Part shown: positions 1 to 7,726 of the stretch, piece by piece | How the letters are laid out: the number at the start of each line of letters is the position of its first letter | How positions within the stretch are numbered: the stretch's first letter is position 1 | Virus record (IMG/VR): IMGVR_UViG_3300021093_000228 | Location: 1-33,140 of that record | DNA: 33,140 bases | Strand: one strand, 5' to 3' | Source of the DNA: a virus | Made by a program: the position numbers and the translations under genes | The notes under the pieces: generated by a model | What the model was told of the DNA's origin: nothing | The model's database searches: none | Seen by the model: only the letters and a program-made list of their open reading frames with translations

Positions 1-2
1 AA

Positions 3-92
3 GGTATGAAAGCAAAACTAACCTCTGCAAAAACTGCAAGAGACCCAGATTCAAGAATCAACAAAGCCCTTCGTCGTTGGAATTGTAATTAA
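3..92 (+). CDS. 16: Terminase small subunit gp16, C-terminal end (partial)
   Basis: The window opens inside a reading frame that runs from base 3 to a TAA at 90-92 and gives a basic 29-residue tail containing AKTARDPDSRINKALRRW. It ends 12 bases before the large terminase start. In T4-like phages gene 16 (small terminase, which recognises DNA and regulates gp17) sits directly upstream of gene 17. The call rests mainly on this position and on the Lys/Arg-rich helical tail; too little is present to see a domain. The other forward frame open here would give a Cys-rich peptide and seems less likely. The 5' end lies outside the window. Confidence 0.55.
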   Translation, partial: GMKAKLTSAKTARDPDSRINKALRRWNCN

Positions 93-104
93 AATTTATA
101 TTTT

Positions 105-1751
105 ATGACTGATAATGTATATCTTGGTAATCCAAACCTTAAAAAGGCAAATACACAGATTGAATTTACAGAAGACCAGATTATTGAGTTCTTAAAGTGT
201 AAAGAAGATCCTGTATATTTTGCTAGAAATTATATTAAGATCGTATCTTTGGATCACGGTCTAGTTCCTTTTGAGATGTACCCATTCCAAGAGAAGTTAA
301 TTGAAAACTTCCATAAGAATAGATTTAATATCTGTAAAATGCCCCGTCAAACGGGTAAGTCTACAACTTGTGTTTCATATTTGTTACATTATGCAGTTTT
401 CAACGACAATGTTAATATAGCTATTCTAGCGAACAAAGCATCTACAGCAAGAGATCTACTTGGAAGATTACAACTTGCTTATGAAAACTTACCCAAGTGG
501 ATGCAACAGGGTATTATCTCATGGAACAAAGGATCTCTGGAACTGGAAAATGGCTCCAAAATTTCATCTAACTCTACTTCGTCATCTGCTGTCCGAGGCG
601 GATCCTATAATGTCATCTTTCTTGACGAGTTCGCTTTCATCCCGAATCACATTGCTGATGACTTCTTTGCCTCTGTTTATCCTACTATTTCTTCTGGACA
701 GAGCACAAAGGTCATCATAGTTTCAACGCCACGCGGTATGAATCACTTCTACCGCATGTGGCATGATGCTGAAAGAAGTAAAAATGAATATGTACCAACA
801 GACGTTCATTGGTCAGAGGTACCCGGAAGAGATGAAGCATGGAAAGAACAAACTATTTCCAACACTTCAGAGGCACAATTCAAGGTTGAGTTTGAGTGTG
901 AATTTTTAGGGTCAGTTAACACTCTCATTAATCCATCAAAATTAAGAAATCTTGTTTACGAAGATCCAATAAAAAGAAATGCTGGTCTGGATATTTATGA
1001 AGACCCAAATGAAGAGCACAATTACTTAATCACTGTTGACGTTGCTCGTGGATTAGGTAATGATTATTCGGCATTTATTGTTTTTGACATAACAGAGTTC
1101 CCTTATAAGGTAGTTGGTAAGTATAGGAATAATGAAATTAAACCTATGCTGTTTCCAAATATTATTCATGAAGTGGCAAGAGCATATAATGATGCATGGT
1201 TATTAATTGAAGTTAATGATATTGGAGATCAAGTTGCCAATATTTTACATTTTGATCTTGAATATGATAATGTTTTAATGTGTGCAATGCGTGGTCGTGC
1301 CGGTCAAATTGTTGGTTCTGGTTTTTCTGGTAAAAAATCCCAACTAGGCGTTCGTATGACATCTGCTGTTAAAAAGTTGGGATGTTCTAACTTAAAAACT
1401 TTACTGGAGGATGATAAGTTACTTACCGTTGATTACGATATCATATCAGAACTTACGACATTTGCACAGCGTCATAATTCATTCGAAGCAGAAGAAGGAT
1501 GTAATGATGACTTGGCAATGTGTCTTGTTATTTTCTCTTGGTTAGTTGCACAGGACTACTTCAAAGAAATGACGGACAATGATGTTCGCAAAAGGATCTA
1601 TGAAGAGCAAAAGAATCAGATTGAACAAGATATGGCCCCATTTGGATTTATTAGTGATGGATTGGACGAAATGACCTTTGTTGATACTGATGGAGATAGA
1701 TGGTACACGGATGAATATGGTGACGTATCATATATGTGGGATTATAAGTAA
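105..1751 (+). CDS. 17: Terminase large subunit gp17 (DNA packaging ATPase-nuclease)
   Basis: This is the packaging motor, which pumps phage DNA through the portal into the prohead and cuts it at headful. The protein has 548 residues (T4 gp17 has 610). The N-terminal ATPase shows a Walker A of the terminase type, PRQTGKST, at residues 80-87 and a Walker B with catalytic glutamate, IFLDEF, near 171-176. The coupling motif VSTPRG follows near 207. The C-terminal RNase H-like nuclease begins near residue 307 with VDVARGLGND, whose Asp312 and Asp320 are the probable metal ligands, and a later acidic cluster, CNDDLAM, fits the third ligand. The start is the first ATG after gene 16; no strong ribosome site is visible. 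The stop overlaps the next start as TAATG, so the next gene is probably translationally coupled. Confidence 0.97.
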   Translation: MTDNVYLGNPNLKKANTQIEFTEDQIIEFLKCKEDPVYFARNYIKIVSLDHGLVPFEMYPFQEKLIENFHKNRFNICKMPRQTGKSTTCVSYLLHYAVFNDNVNIAILANKASTARDLLGRLQLAYENLPKWMQQGIISWNKGSLELENGSKISSNSTSSSAVRGGSYNVIFLDEFAFIPNHIADDFFASVYPTISSGQSTKVIIVSTPRGMNHFYRMWHDAERSKNEYVPTDVHWSEVPGRDEAWKEQTISNTSEAQFKVEFECEFLGSVNTLINPSKLRNLVYEDPIKRNAGLDIYEDPNEEHNYLITVDVARGLGNDYSAFIVFDITEFPYKVVGKYRNNEIKPMLFPNIIHEVARAYNDAWLLIEVNDIGDQVANILHFDLEYDNVLMCAMRGRAGQIVGSGFSGKKSQLGVRMTSAVKKLGCSNLKTLLEDDKLLTVDYDIISELTTFAQRHNSFEAEEGCNDDLAMCLVIFSWLVAQDYFKEMTDNDVRKRIYEEQKNQIEQDMAPFGFISDGLDEMTFVDTDGDRWYTDEYGDVSYMWDYK

Positions 1752-1978
1752 TGGACTTAGACGATCAGTTTGAACTAGAACATTTATTTCTTTCTGAACG
1801 TATTTGTAGAACTTGTAATATAAGAAAAAATCTAATAGAAGGATTTTATAGGACAAAGAAAAACAATATGGTTTCCTCTTCTTATTCTTATGAGTGTAAG
1901 GAGTGTACTATAAAAAGAGTTAAAGAATCCAGAAAAACTAAACAACCAAATTTAATGTGGGAATATCCTGACTGGTAG
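1751..1978 (+). CDS. Small four-cysteine zinc-finger protein, unknown function
   Basis: This is a 75-residue protein starting on the TAATG overlap with the large terminase stop. It contains two CxxC pairs, Cys19/Cys22 and Cys49/Cys52, separated by 26 residues, followed by a basic stretch (KRVKESRKTK). That spacing is typical of a treble-clef or zinc-ribbon fold such as the zinc part of HNH and endonuclease VII-type phage proteins, but no HNH catalytic histidine is visible and the protein is too short to be a full nuclease. A nucleic-acid-binding accessory to packaging is an inference from its position alone. The gene is followed by a late promoter and the sheath gene. Confidence 0.72.
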   Translation: MDLDDQFELEHLFLSERICRTCNIRKNLIEGFYRTKKNNMVSSSYSYECKECTIKRVKESRKTKQPNLMWEYPDW

Positions 1979-2019
1979 ATTTGTTCACGCACTGTTTCCC
2001 CATTGAAAATAGTCTTTTT

Positions 2020-2027
2020 AATAAATA
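2020..2027 (+). promoter_or_regulatory. Late promoter element upstream of gene 18
   Basis: The octamer AATAAATA matches the T4 late promoter consensus TATAAATA with one mismatch. It lies 38 bases before the sheath start in a short AT-rich gap. T4 late promoters have no -35 element and are read by RNA polymerase carrying gp55, which is encoded in this window. Confidence 0.68.
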
Positions 2028-2064
2028 TTTTTAGAATAATTCTGGACCTTTAGGAGAATTAAAG

Positions 2065-4224
2065 ATGCCTCTAAATTTAGCATCTCCTGGAATTGTAGTA
2101 AGAGAGGTTGACCTAACTGTTGGTAGAGTAAACGCAGCATCAAATAAAGTAGGTGCTTTAGTTGCTCCTTTTGCCAAAGGACCCGTTAACCTCCCAACAC
2201 TAGTTGAGACCGAACAAGACTTAATTAACAACTTTGGAGAACCATATCCAACAGATAAGCATTACGAGCACTGGATGGTTGCTTCGTCTTACTTAGCGTA
2301 TGGTGGTTCTTTAAGAGTTGTAAGAGCAGATGACACCGATCTAAGAAATTCTTTTGCTGGAGCAGCTGCAAATATTAAAATTCTTAGTTTAGATGATTAT
2401 AATAACAAAGGGTATGACACTTCAACTATTACTGATGTAACTGTTGCTGCAAGAAATCCAGGGTCTTGGGCAAACGGAATTAAAGTTGCTTTAATTGATG
2501 CCAAAGCAGATCAAGTTCTTACTGGTGTTTCTACAAACGTCAACTTAGCTACGATTGCTGTTGGATATGGAGTAACACAAGCAATTTCCTCAGTTCTTCC
2601 TGGAGCAGGAACAACCTCAGTGCTTGATGGATATCTTAAAGGGGTTATTACTGTAATTAGTGGGACTAACGTAGCTGTAAAGGTTCTTTCGCACGTTTCT
2701 GCTGCTGGAATTGAAACAGAAGTTGATTATCAACCATCTGGTGTTTATGCTTTCTCTGGATCTGGAACCGTTGCTATTCATACAACTGGCAGTTCTTCAG
2801 GTTTAACAACCACTTATACATCACAACTTGATTGGTTTGATCAACAAACAATTTCGTTAACTAACTCAACAATTAATTGGAATAATATTGCGGATCGTCC
2901 ATCAACATCTTCTTTTGCTGCTGCAAGAAGTTCAAGGTTTGATGAAGTTCATGTTGTTGTAATCGACGACAAAGGTGAAGTTACTGGAAACGCTGGTACA
3001 ATCCTCGAAAAACATCTTTCACTTTCTAAAGCAAAAGATGCAGAGTTCTCTGTAGGATCTCCTTCATACTGGAGAAAATATCTTGCAACTAATTCACAAT
3101 ATATCTTTGGTGGAAGTGCCCCTGCTGGAATTGTTACTTCATCCTTCAGTTCTAATTTCTCACTAGATACTGATACTGGATGGGATCAAGATGCTCAAGG
3201 AGTTAATTTTGCTACAACTGGAGCAAATACATTAACTCTTAGTGGTGGACTAAACTACAATGGTCAAACTGGAGTTTCAACTTCTGGTGCTTTTGCAGTA
3301 TCACTTGCTGGTTTAGTATCTGGTTATGAATTATTTGAAAATACTGATCAGTATCAGGCAGACTTCCTGCTAATGGGATCGGCAAACTATGCAAAAGAAA
3401 CTGCACAAGCACTCGCCAACAAATTGATTTCTGTTGCTGAAATAAGAAAAGATGCTATTGCATTCATTACACCATATAGATTAGCATTCTTAAATGATAC
3501 TGCTGCTGGTTCAGTTACTGTTAATTCGGATGCAACAATTACTGATAATGTAATTAGTTTTTATTCACCAGTTACTTCTTCATCATTTGCTGTATTCGAT
3601 AGTGGATACAAGTACATGTATGATAGATTTGCTGATACCTTCCGTTATGTTCCATTGAATGGTGACATCGCTGGACTGTGTGCTAGAAATGATATCAATA
3701 ACTTCCCATGGTTCTCGCCTGCAGGAACTCAAAGAGGTGCAATCCTCAACGCAGTAAAACTTGCTTATAATCCAAGCAAGACTCAAAGAGATAAACTCTA
3801 TTCAAATAGAGTTAATCCAGTTATCTTCTCTCCTGGAGCAGGTATTACACTCTTTGGTGACAAGACTGGACTTGGTAAGGCATCTGCTTTCGATAGAGTC
3901 AATGTTCGTAGATTGTTCATCTACCTTGAGAATGCAATCTCTGCAGCTGCAAGAGATCAGATGTTTGAATTTAACGATGAAATCACAAGAACAAACTTTG
4001 TAAATACTGTTGAACCTTTCCTCCGCGATGTTCAAGCGAAGAGAGGTATCTTTGACTTCAGAGTTATCTGTGATGAAACAAATAATACTGCCGCAATCAT
4101 TGATAATAATGAGTTTGTTGCAGACATCTTCGTAAAACCTGCAAGATCAATTAACTTCATTGGTCTTACCTTTGTTGCCACCAGAACTGGTGTTTCGTTC
4201 GATGAAGTAGTCGGTACTGTTTAA
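2065..4224 (+). CDS. 18: Contractile tail sheath protein gp18
   Basis: Gene 18 encodes the contractile sheath subunit that polymerises around the tail tube and shortens during infection. The product has 719 residues, longer than T4 gp18 (659). The N-terminus (LASPGIVVREVDLT) and the conserved C-terminal domain (roughly residues 560-719, ending INFIGLTFVATRTGVSFDEV) are those of the phage sheath family. The central part, residues about 130-450, is rich in Ser, Thr and Gly, as expected for the variable surface-exposed insert domains. A clear ribosome site, AGGAGA, lies at 2052-2057, eight bases before the ATG. It is followed directly by the tube gene. Confidence 0.96.
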   Translation: MPLNLASPGIVVREVDLTVGRVNAASNKVGALVAPFAKGPVNLPTLVETEQDLINNFGEPYPTDKHYEHWMVASSYLAYGGSLRVVRADDTDLRNSFAGAAANIKILSLDDYNNKGYDTSTITDVTVAARNPGSWANGIKVALIDAKADQVLTGVSTNVNLATIAVGYGVTQAISSVLPGAGTTSVLDGYLKGVITVISGTNVAVKVLSHVSAAGIETEVDYQPSGVYAFSGSGTVAIHTTGSSSGLTTTYTSQLDWFDQQTISLTNSTINWNNIADRPSTSSFAAARSSRFDEVHVVVIDDKGEVTGNAGTILEKHLSLSKAKDAEFSVGSPSYWRKYLATNSQYIFGGSAPAGIVTSSFSSNFSLDTDTGWDQDAQGVNFATTGANTLTLSGGLNYNGQTGVSTSGAFAVSLAGLVSGYELFENTDQYQADFLLMGSANYAKETAQALANKLISVAEIRKDAIAFITPYRLAFLNDTAAGSVTVNSDATITDNVISFYSPVTSSSFAVFDSGYKYMYDRFADTFRYVPLNGDIAGLCARNDINNFPWFSPAGTQRGAILNAVKLAYNPSKTQRDKLYSNRVNPVIFSPGAGITLFGDKTGLGKASAFDRVNVRRLFIYLENAISAAARDQMFEFNDEITRTNFVNTVEPFLRDVQAKRGIFDFRVICDETNNTAAIIDNNEFVADIFVKPARSINFIGLTFVATRTGVSFDEVVGTV

Positions 4225-4248
4225 TTCTAATTAAAGGAACCAAAAACC

Positions 4249-4827
4249 ATGGCAGAACAATTCAATAGACCCCCACTAAGAACAATCACTGGTTTCAAAA
4301 GTAAACTAGTTGGTGGCGGCGCAAGACCTAATCTATTTGAAGTAGAACTTGCTTTCCCTGATAATCTTGGCATTGCCAATGACGTAAAGGAAAAATCAAG
4401 ATTCTTGGTTAAGGCAGCTGCACTGCCTGCTTCCAATATTACTCCAATTGAAGTTAATTTCAGAGGAAGAATTCTCAAAATTGCTGGTGATAGAACGTTT
4501 GATACCTGGACAATTACAGTCATCAACGATACCGACTTTATTATTCGTTCCGCATTTGAAAAGTGGATGAACTCTATTAATAAATTATCTGATGGAACTG
4601 GTCTTCAAAATCCAGTAGATTATCAGGCAGATGCATATGTTCACCAATTAGATCGTGACGGTTCAACTCTAAGAACTTATCAGTTCTATGATTTATTCCC
4701 AACTAACATTAGTCAGATTGATCTTTCTTATGAAACCACAGATACACTAGAAGAATTCACTGTAGAAATGCAGGTTCACTGGTGGAAGGCAATTGCTGGT
4801 TCAGTTGGTGGTGAAAGTATTGAGTAA
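4249..4827 (+). CDS. 19: Tail tube protein gp19
   Basis: This encodes the inner tube subunit (192 residues; T4 gp19 has 163), which stacks in hexameric rings inside the sheath and forms the DNA channel. The sequence shows the gp19 family pattern: an N-terminal segment ending PNLFEVELAFPD, a central INFRGR-like strand (EVNFRGRILKIAGDRTF) and the segment FDTWTITVINDTDF followed by FEKWMNSINKLSD. The C-terminus has the strand pair ISQIDLSYE and EEFTVEMQVHWW. The ribosome site AAAGGA lies about ten bases upstream of the ATG. Its TAA stop forms part of the late promoter of gene 20. Confidence 0.95.
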   Translation: MAEQFNRPPLRTITGFKSKLVGGGARPNLFEVELAFPDNLGIANDVKEKSRFLVKAAALPASNITPIEVNFRGRILKIAGDRTFDTWTITVINDTDFIIRSAFEKWMNSINKLSDGTGLQNPVDYQADAYVHQLDRDGSTLRTYQFYDLFPTNISQIDLSYETTDTLEEFTVEMQVHWWKAIAGSVGGESIE

Positions 4828-4833
4828 TAAATA
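4826..4833 (+). promoter_or_regulatory. Late promoter element upstream of gene 20
   Basis: AATAAATA (one mismatch to TATAAATA) overlaps the stop codon of gene 19 and lies 28 bases before the portal start. The gap to gene 20 is otherwise AT-rich with no hairpin. Confidence 0.65.
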
Positions 4834-4861
4834 GAGTATAACAAGTAGTTCACAGATTATA

Positions 4862-6547
4862 ATGGCAAAACTTTTTGGTTTTTCAATTGAGAATGAGAAA
4901 AAACCCGACTCTGTAGTGTCCCCCGTTCCTCAAAACAATGAGGACGGGGTTGACCATTTTATACAGAGCGGGTTTTATGGTCAGTACGTAGATATTGAAG
5001 GTGTATATAGAAATGAATATGATCTAATTCGTAGATATCGTGAAATGGCACTTCATCCAGAGTGTGATGCTGCCATTGAAGATGTTGTCAATGAAGCAAT
5101 TGTTAGTGACTTGTATGATTCTCCCATTGAAATTGAATTATCAAATTTAAATGCAAGCGATAAAATCAAATCAGTTATTCGTCAAGAGTTTAGACACATT
5201 AAGGAACTCATGGACTTTGATAGAAAGTGCCATGAGATTTTTAGAAATTGGTATGTTGATGGGAGACTTTATTATTTAAAAGTTATCGATGTTAAAAGTC
5301 CCGAAAGTGGTATTCAAGAAATTAGATATATTGATCCTATGAAAATGAAAGCCGTAAGGCAAATGAAAAAAGAACCAAATGATGGTAGAAATAACCCTTT
5401 GGTTAGAAAACAAGAAAGCGAAACTAATATTTTAAATACAGAGATTGAAGAGTATTACATCTATACTCCAAATCCAAGTTATCCATTGGGTAATTTTTCT
5501 TCAAGAAGTTCTAACGCACAAAAATCAATTAAGATTGCTAAAGATTCTATCACATATTGTACATCTGGTCTTGTAGATAGAAATAAGGGATCTGTTCTTT
5601 CCTATCTCCATAAAGCAATTAAGGCTCTCAACCAGTTAAGAATGATTGAAGATTCGCTGGTTATTTATCGTTTATCTCGTGCCCCAGAGCGTAGAATTTT
5701 TTATATTGATGTTGGTAATCTTCCAAAAGTAAAAGCAGAGCAATATCTACGCGATGTAATGTCTCGTTACAGAAATAAACTTGTGTATGATGCAAACACT
5801 GGTGAAGTTCGTGATGATCGTAAATTCATGAGTATGCTTGAAGATTTTTGGCTTCCAAGAAGAGAGGGTGGTCGTGGTACAGAAATCACAACACTTCCCG
5901 GTGGTCAAAACCTAGGCGAACTTTCTGACATTGAGTATTTTCAAAAGAAACTCTATAGAGCACTTGGAGTCCCAGAATCTAGAATTGCTTCTGATGGTGG
6001 ATTTAATCTAGGTCGTTCTTCAGAAATTCTTAGAGATGAACTTAAGTTTTCTAAGTTTGTTGGAAGATTAAGAAAACGTTTTGCGAACATGTTTAATGAT
6101 ATGCTTCGTACCCAATTAATTCTAAAAAATATTATTACTCCAGAAGATTGGGAAAGAATGGAAGATCATATTCAATATGATTTCATTTATGATAATCAAT
6201 TTGCAGAACTTAAGGAATCGGAATTGATGAATGAGAGACTTGGACTTGCAGCAACAATCGAACCTTACATTGGAAAGTATTATTCTGTTGAGTATGTTCG
6301 TAAAAAGATTTTACGTCAAACTGATGCTGAAATTATTGATATCGATAAGCAAATTGAAAAAGAAATTAAAGATGGGATTATTCCTGATCCAAACTCAGTC
6401 GATCCAATAACTGGAGAACCATTACCACAAGATGGTGCTGGATTAGATATGAGTATGGGTGAAGTTCCAACAGAACCAGATCTGGAGCAACAATCTGCTG
6501 ACGTTGATGCACAATTGCAAAAAGATACCAAAAAGGCAGAGATATAA
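4862..6547 (+). CDS. 20: Portal vertex protein gp20
   Basis: Gene 20 makes the dodecameric portal, the nucleation point of prohead assembly and the gate for DNA packaging. The protein has 561 residues (T4 524). The core is strongly portal-like: EYDLIRRYREMALHPECDAAIEDVVNEAI at about residues 52-80, the RLSRAPERRIFYIDVGNLP segment near 272-290, and the clip/stem region with LPGGQNLGELSDIEYFQKKLYRALGVPESR near 345-375. The C-terminal 70 residues are acidic and Pro/Gln-rich. This is the gene commonly used as a diversity marker for cyanomyoviruses. The stop codon lies inside the next late promoter. Confidence 0.97.
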   Translation: MAKLFGFSIENEKKPDSVVSPVPQNNEDGVDHFIQSGFYGQYVDIEGVYRNEYDLIRRYREMALHPECDAAIEDVVNEAIVSDLYDSPIEIELSNLNASDKIKSVIRQEFRHIKELMDFDRKCHEIFRNWYVDGRLYYLKVIDVKSPESGIQEIRYIDPMKMKAVRQMKKEPNDGRNNPLVRKQESETNILNTEIEEYYIYTPNPSYPLGNFSSRSSNAQKSIKIAKDSITYCTSGLVDRNKGSVLSYLHKAIKALNQLRMIEDSLVIYRLSRAPERRIFYIDVGNLPKVKAEQYLRDVMSRYRNKLVYDANTGEVRDDRKFMSMLEDFWLPRREGGRGTEITTLPGGQNLGELSDIEYFQKKLYRALGVPESRIASDGGFNLGRSSEILRDELKFSKFVGRLRKRFANMFNDMLRTQLILKNIITPEDWERMEDHIQYDFIYDNQFAELKESELMNERLGLAATIEPYIGKYYSVEYVRKKILRQTDAEIIDIDKQIEKEIKDGIIPDPNSVDPITGEPLPQDGAGLDMSMGEVPTEPDLEQQSADVDAQLQKDTKKAEI

Positions 6548-6550
6548 ATA
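6543..6550 (+). promoter_or_regulatory. Consensus late promoter upstream of the gp67-like gene
   Basis: The octamer TATAAATA is an exact T4 late promoter match. It overlaps the stop codon of gene 20 (TAA at 6545-6547) and lies 25 bases upstream of the gp67-like start. Confidence 0.78.
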
Positions 6551-6575
6551 AAATATACTGTTATATAAAATTTTT

Positions 6576-6761
6576 ATGGAAGACATTGTCGATTTGATTG
6601 CAACTGATTCTGCTGCTTCTGATATTACTGACAAAATTAAAGAACTTTTGTTTAGTAAAGCAGGAGAAAAAATCGAAGGACTTCGTCCAGCAGTTGCTAA
6701 TACTATGTTTGGTGAGAATGAAGAACTTGATGCCACTGAGCCTAACGAGGATCAAGAATAA
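6576..6761 (+). CDS. 67: Prohead core protein, gp67-like
   Basis: This 61-residue protein starts MEDIVDLIATD and ends with an acidic tail (ENEELDATEPNEDQE). T4 gp67 is a small prohead core protein encoded between genes 20 and 21, with an N-terminal helix followed by a strongly acidic tail; position, size and charge pattern agree. The segment DKIKELLFSKAGEKIEGLRPAVANTMFG resembles the helical half of gp67. In T4 it helps the scaffold determine head shape and is degraded by gp21. The acidic tail is shorter than in T4, so the homology is probable rather than certain. It is followed by the next gene with overlapping stop and start (TAATG). Confidence 0.65.
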   Translation: MEDIVDLIATDSAASDITDKIKELLFSKAGEKIEGLRPAVANTMFGENEELDATEPNEDQE

Positions 6762-7027
6762 TGATAACAAAAGTTTTAGCGAATGAATTAAATTTACCAA
6801 CAACAACTGGTGCTGCAACTAGTTTTAGTGAGGCAACTGTAGTTCGTCTTGTAAACACTGATACAAATTCACGTATTGTCACAATTGTACAATCTCAAGA
6901 CGGGACTGGTGTTGGATCAATTACAATGCCCCCAAATTCAGTTGAATTTCTTGTAAAAACAGCAAGTCACTGTGTATTTGCTAGTAGTGCTCTTGTAAGA
7001 GGAACAAAAGTAGGATTTACAAATTAA
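6761..7027 (+). CDS. Beta-rich 88-residue protein in the head cluster, unknown function
   Basis: I do not recognise this protein. It sits between the gp67-like core protein and the protease, where T4 has gene 68, but it does not look like gp68: it lacks the charged helical character. Instead it is rich in alternating hydrophobic and Ser/Thr residues (TVVRLVNTDTNSRIVTIVQ, then SITMPPNSVEFLVKT and CVFASSALVRGTKVGF), consistent with a small beta-sandwich. A capsid decoration or head-associated protein would fit the location, but this is inference. The start codon overlaps the previous stop, and gene 21 follows four bases after its stop. Confidence 0.8.
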   Translation: MITKVLANELNLPTTTGAATSFSEATVVRLVNTDTNSRIVTIVQSQDGTGVGSITMPPNSVEFLVKTASHCVFASSALVRGTKVGFTN

Positions 7028-7031
7028 GAAA

Positions 7032-7682
7032 ATGAAACTCATCACAGAAGAAGTATCAGACATTAAATTTATCACCGAAGGAAAAGGTGCCGAAAAGAAA
7101 ATGTATATTGAGGGAATTTTCCTTCAAGGAGATATTTGCAACCGCAATGGACGCATGTATCCCATGAGTACTCTTTCAAAAGAAGTACAAAGATATAATG
7201 AAACCTTCGTTCAAAAAGGTCGTGCTCTTGGAGAACTTGGTCATCCAGATGGTCCAACTGTAAATTTGGACAGGGTATCACACAAGATTGTTTCTCTTAC
7301 TCAAGAAGGAAATAACTTTGTTGGTAAGGCACAACTTCTCGAAACCCCAATGGGTAAAATTGCAAAATCTCTCATTGGTGAAGGTGTTACTCTCGGTGTT
7401 TCTTCTCGTGGTGTTGGATCACTTAAAATGACCAACGAAGGTCATAAAATTGTTGGCGAAGATTTTATGCTTGCAACTGCAGCTGATATCGTTGCCGATC
7501 CTTCTGCTCCTGATGCTTTTGTTCAGGGAATTATGGAAGGTAAAGAGTGGGTTTGGGAAGGTGGTATTCTTCGTGAAAGACTTGCAGAGCAAACCCAAAA
7601 GAGAATTAATACTCTCATTGATCAAAAAGTATTAGAAGAGCAAAAACTTTCCTTGTTCCAAGACTTTTTATCAAATCTTTAA
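7032..7682 (+). CDS. 21: Prohead core protease gp21
   Basis: This is the serine protease of herpesvirus-assemblin-like fold that matures the prohead by cutting the scaffold and capsid precursors. It has 216 residues, close to T4 gp21 (212). The likely catalytic histidine is His71 in GELGHPDG and the nucleophile is one of Ser124/Ser125 in LGVSSRG; a following acidic stretch, EDFMLATAADIVADPSAPDAF, is the usual family block. The N-terminal strand block (MYIEGIFLQGDICNRNGRMYP) is also typical. The gene directly precedes the scaffold and capsid genes, as in T4. The C-terminal helix (about residues 180-216) is Gln/Lys-rich and probably removed during self-processing. Confidence 0.96.
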   Translation: MKLITEEVSDIKFITEGKGAEKKMYIEGIFLQGDICNRNGRMYPMSTLSKEVQRYNETFVQKGRALGELGHPDGPTVNLDRVSHKIVSLTQEGNNFVGKAQLLETPMGKIAKSLIGEGVTLGVSSRGVGSLKMTNEGHKIVGEDFMLATAADIVADPSAPDAFVQGIMEGKEWVWEGGILRERLAEQTQKRINTLIDQKVLEEQKLSLFQDFLSNL

Positions 7683-7684
7683 TT

Positions 7685-7696
7685 TATAAATAAATA
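7685..7696 (+). promoter_or_regulatory. Late promoter(s) upstream of gene 22
   Basis: An exact TATAAATA at 7685-7692 overlaps a second copy, AATAAATA, at 7689-7696. They lie 30-42 bases upstream of the scaffold start. Since no late element is visible between genes 22 and 23, this is probably also the main promoter for the major capsid gene. Confidence 0.78.
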
Positions 7697-7726
7697 TAGA
7701 TTATATTTAAAAAATCTAACAAACAA

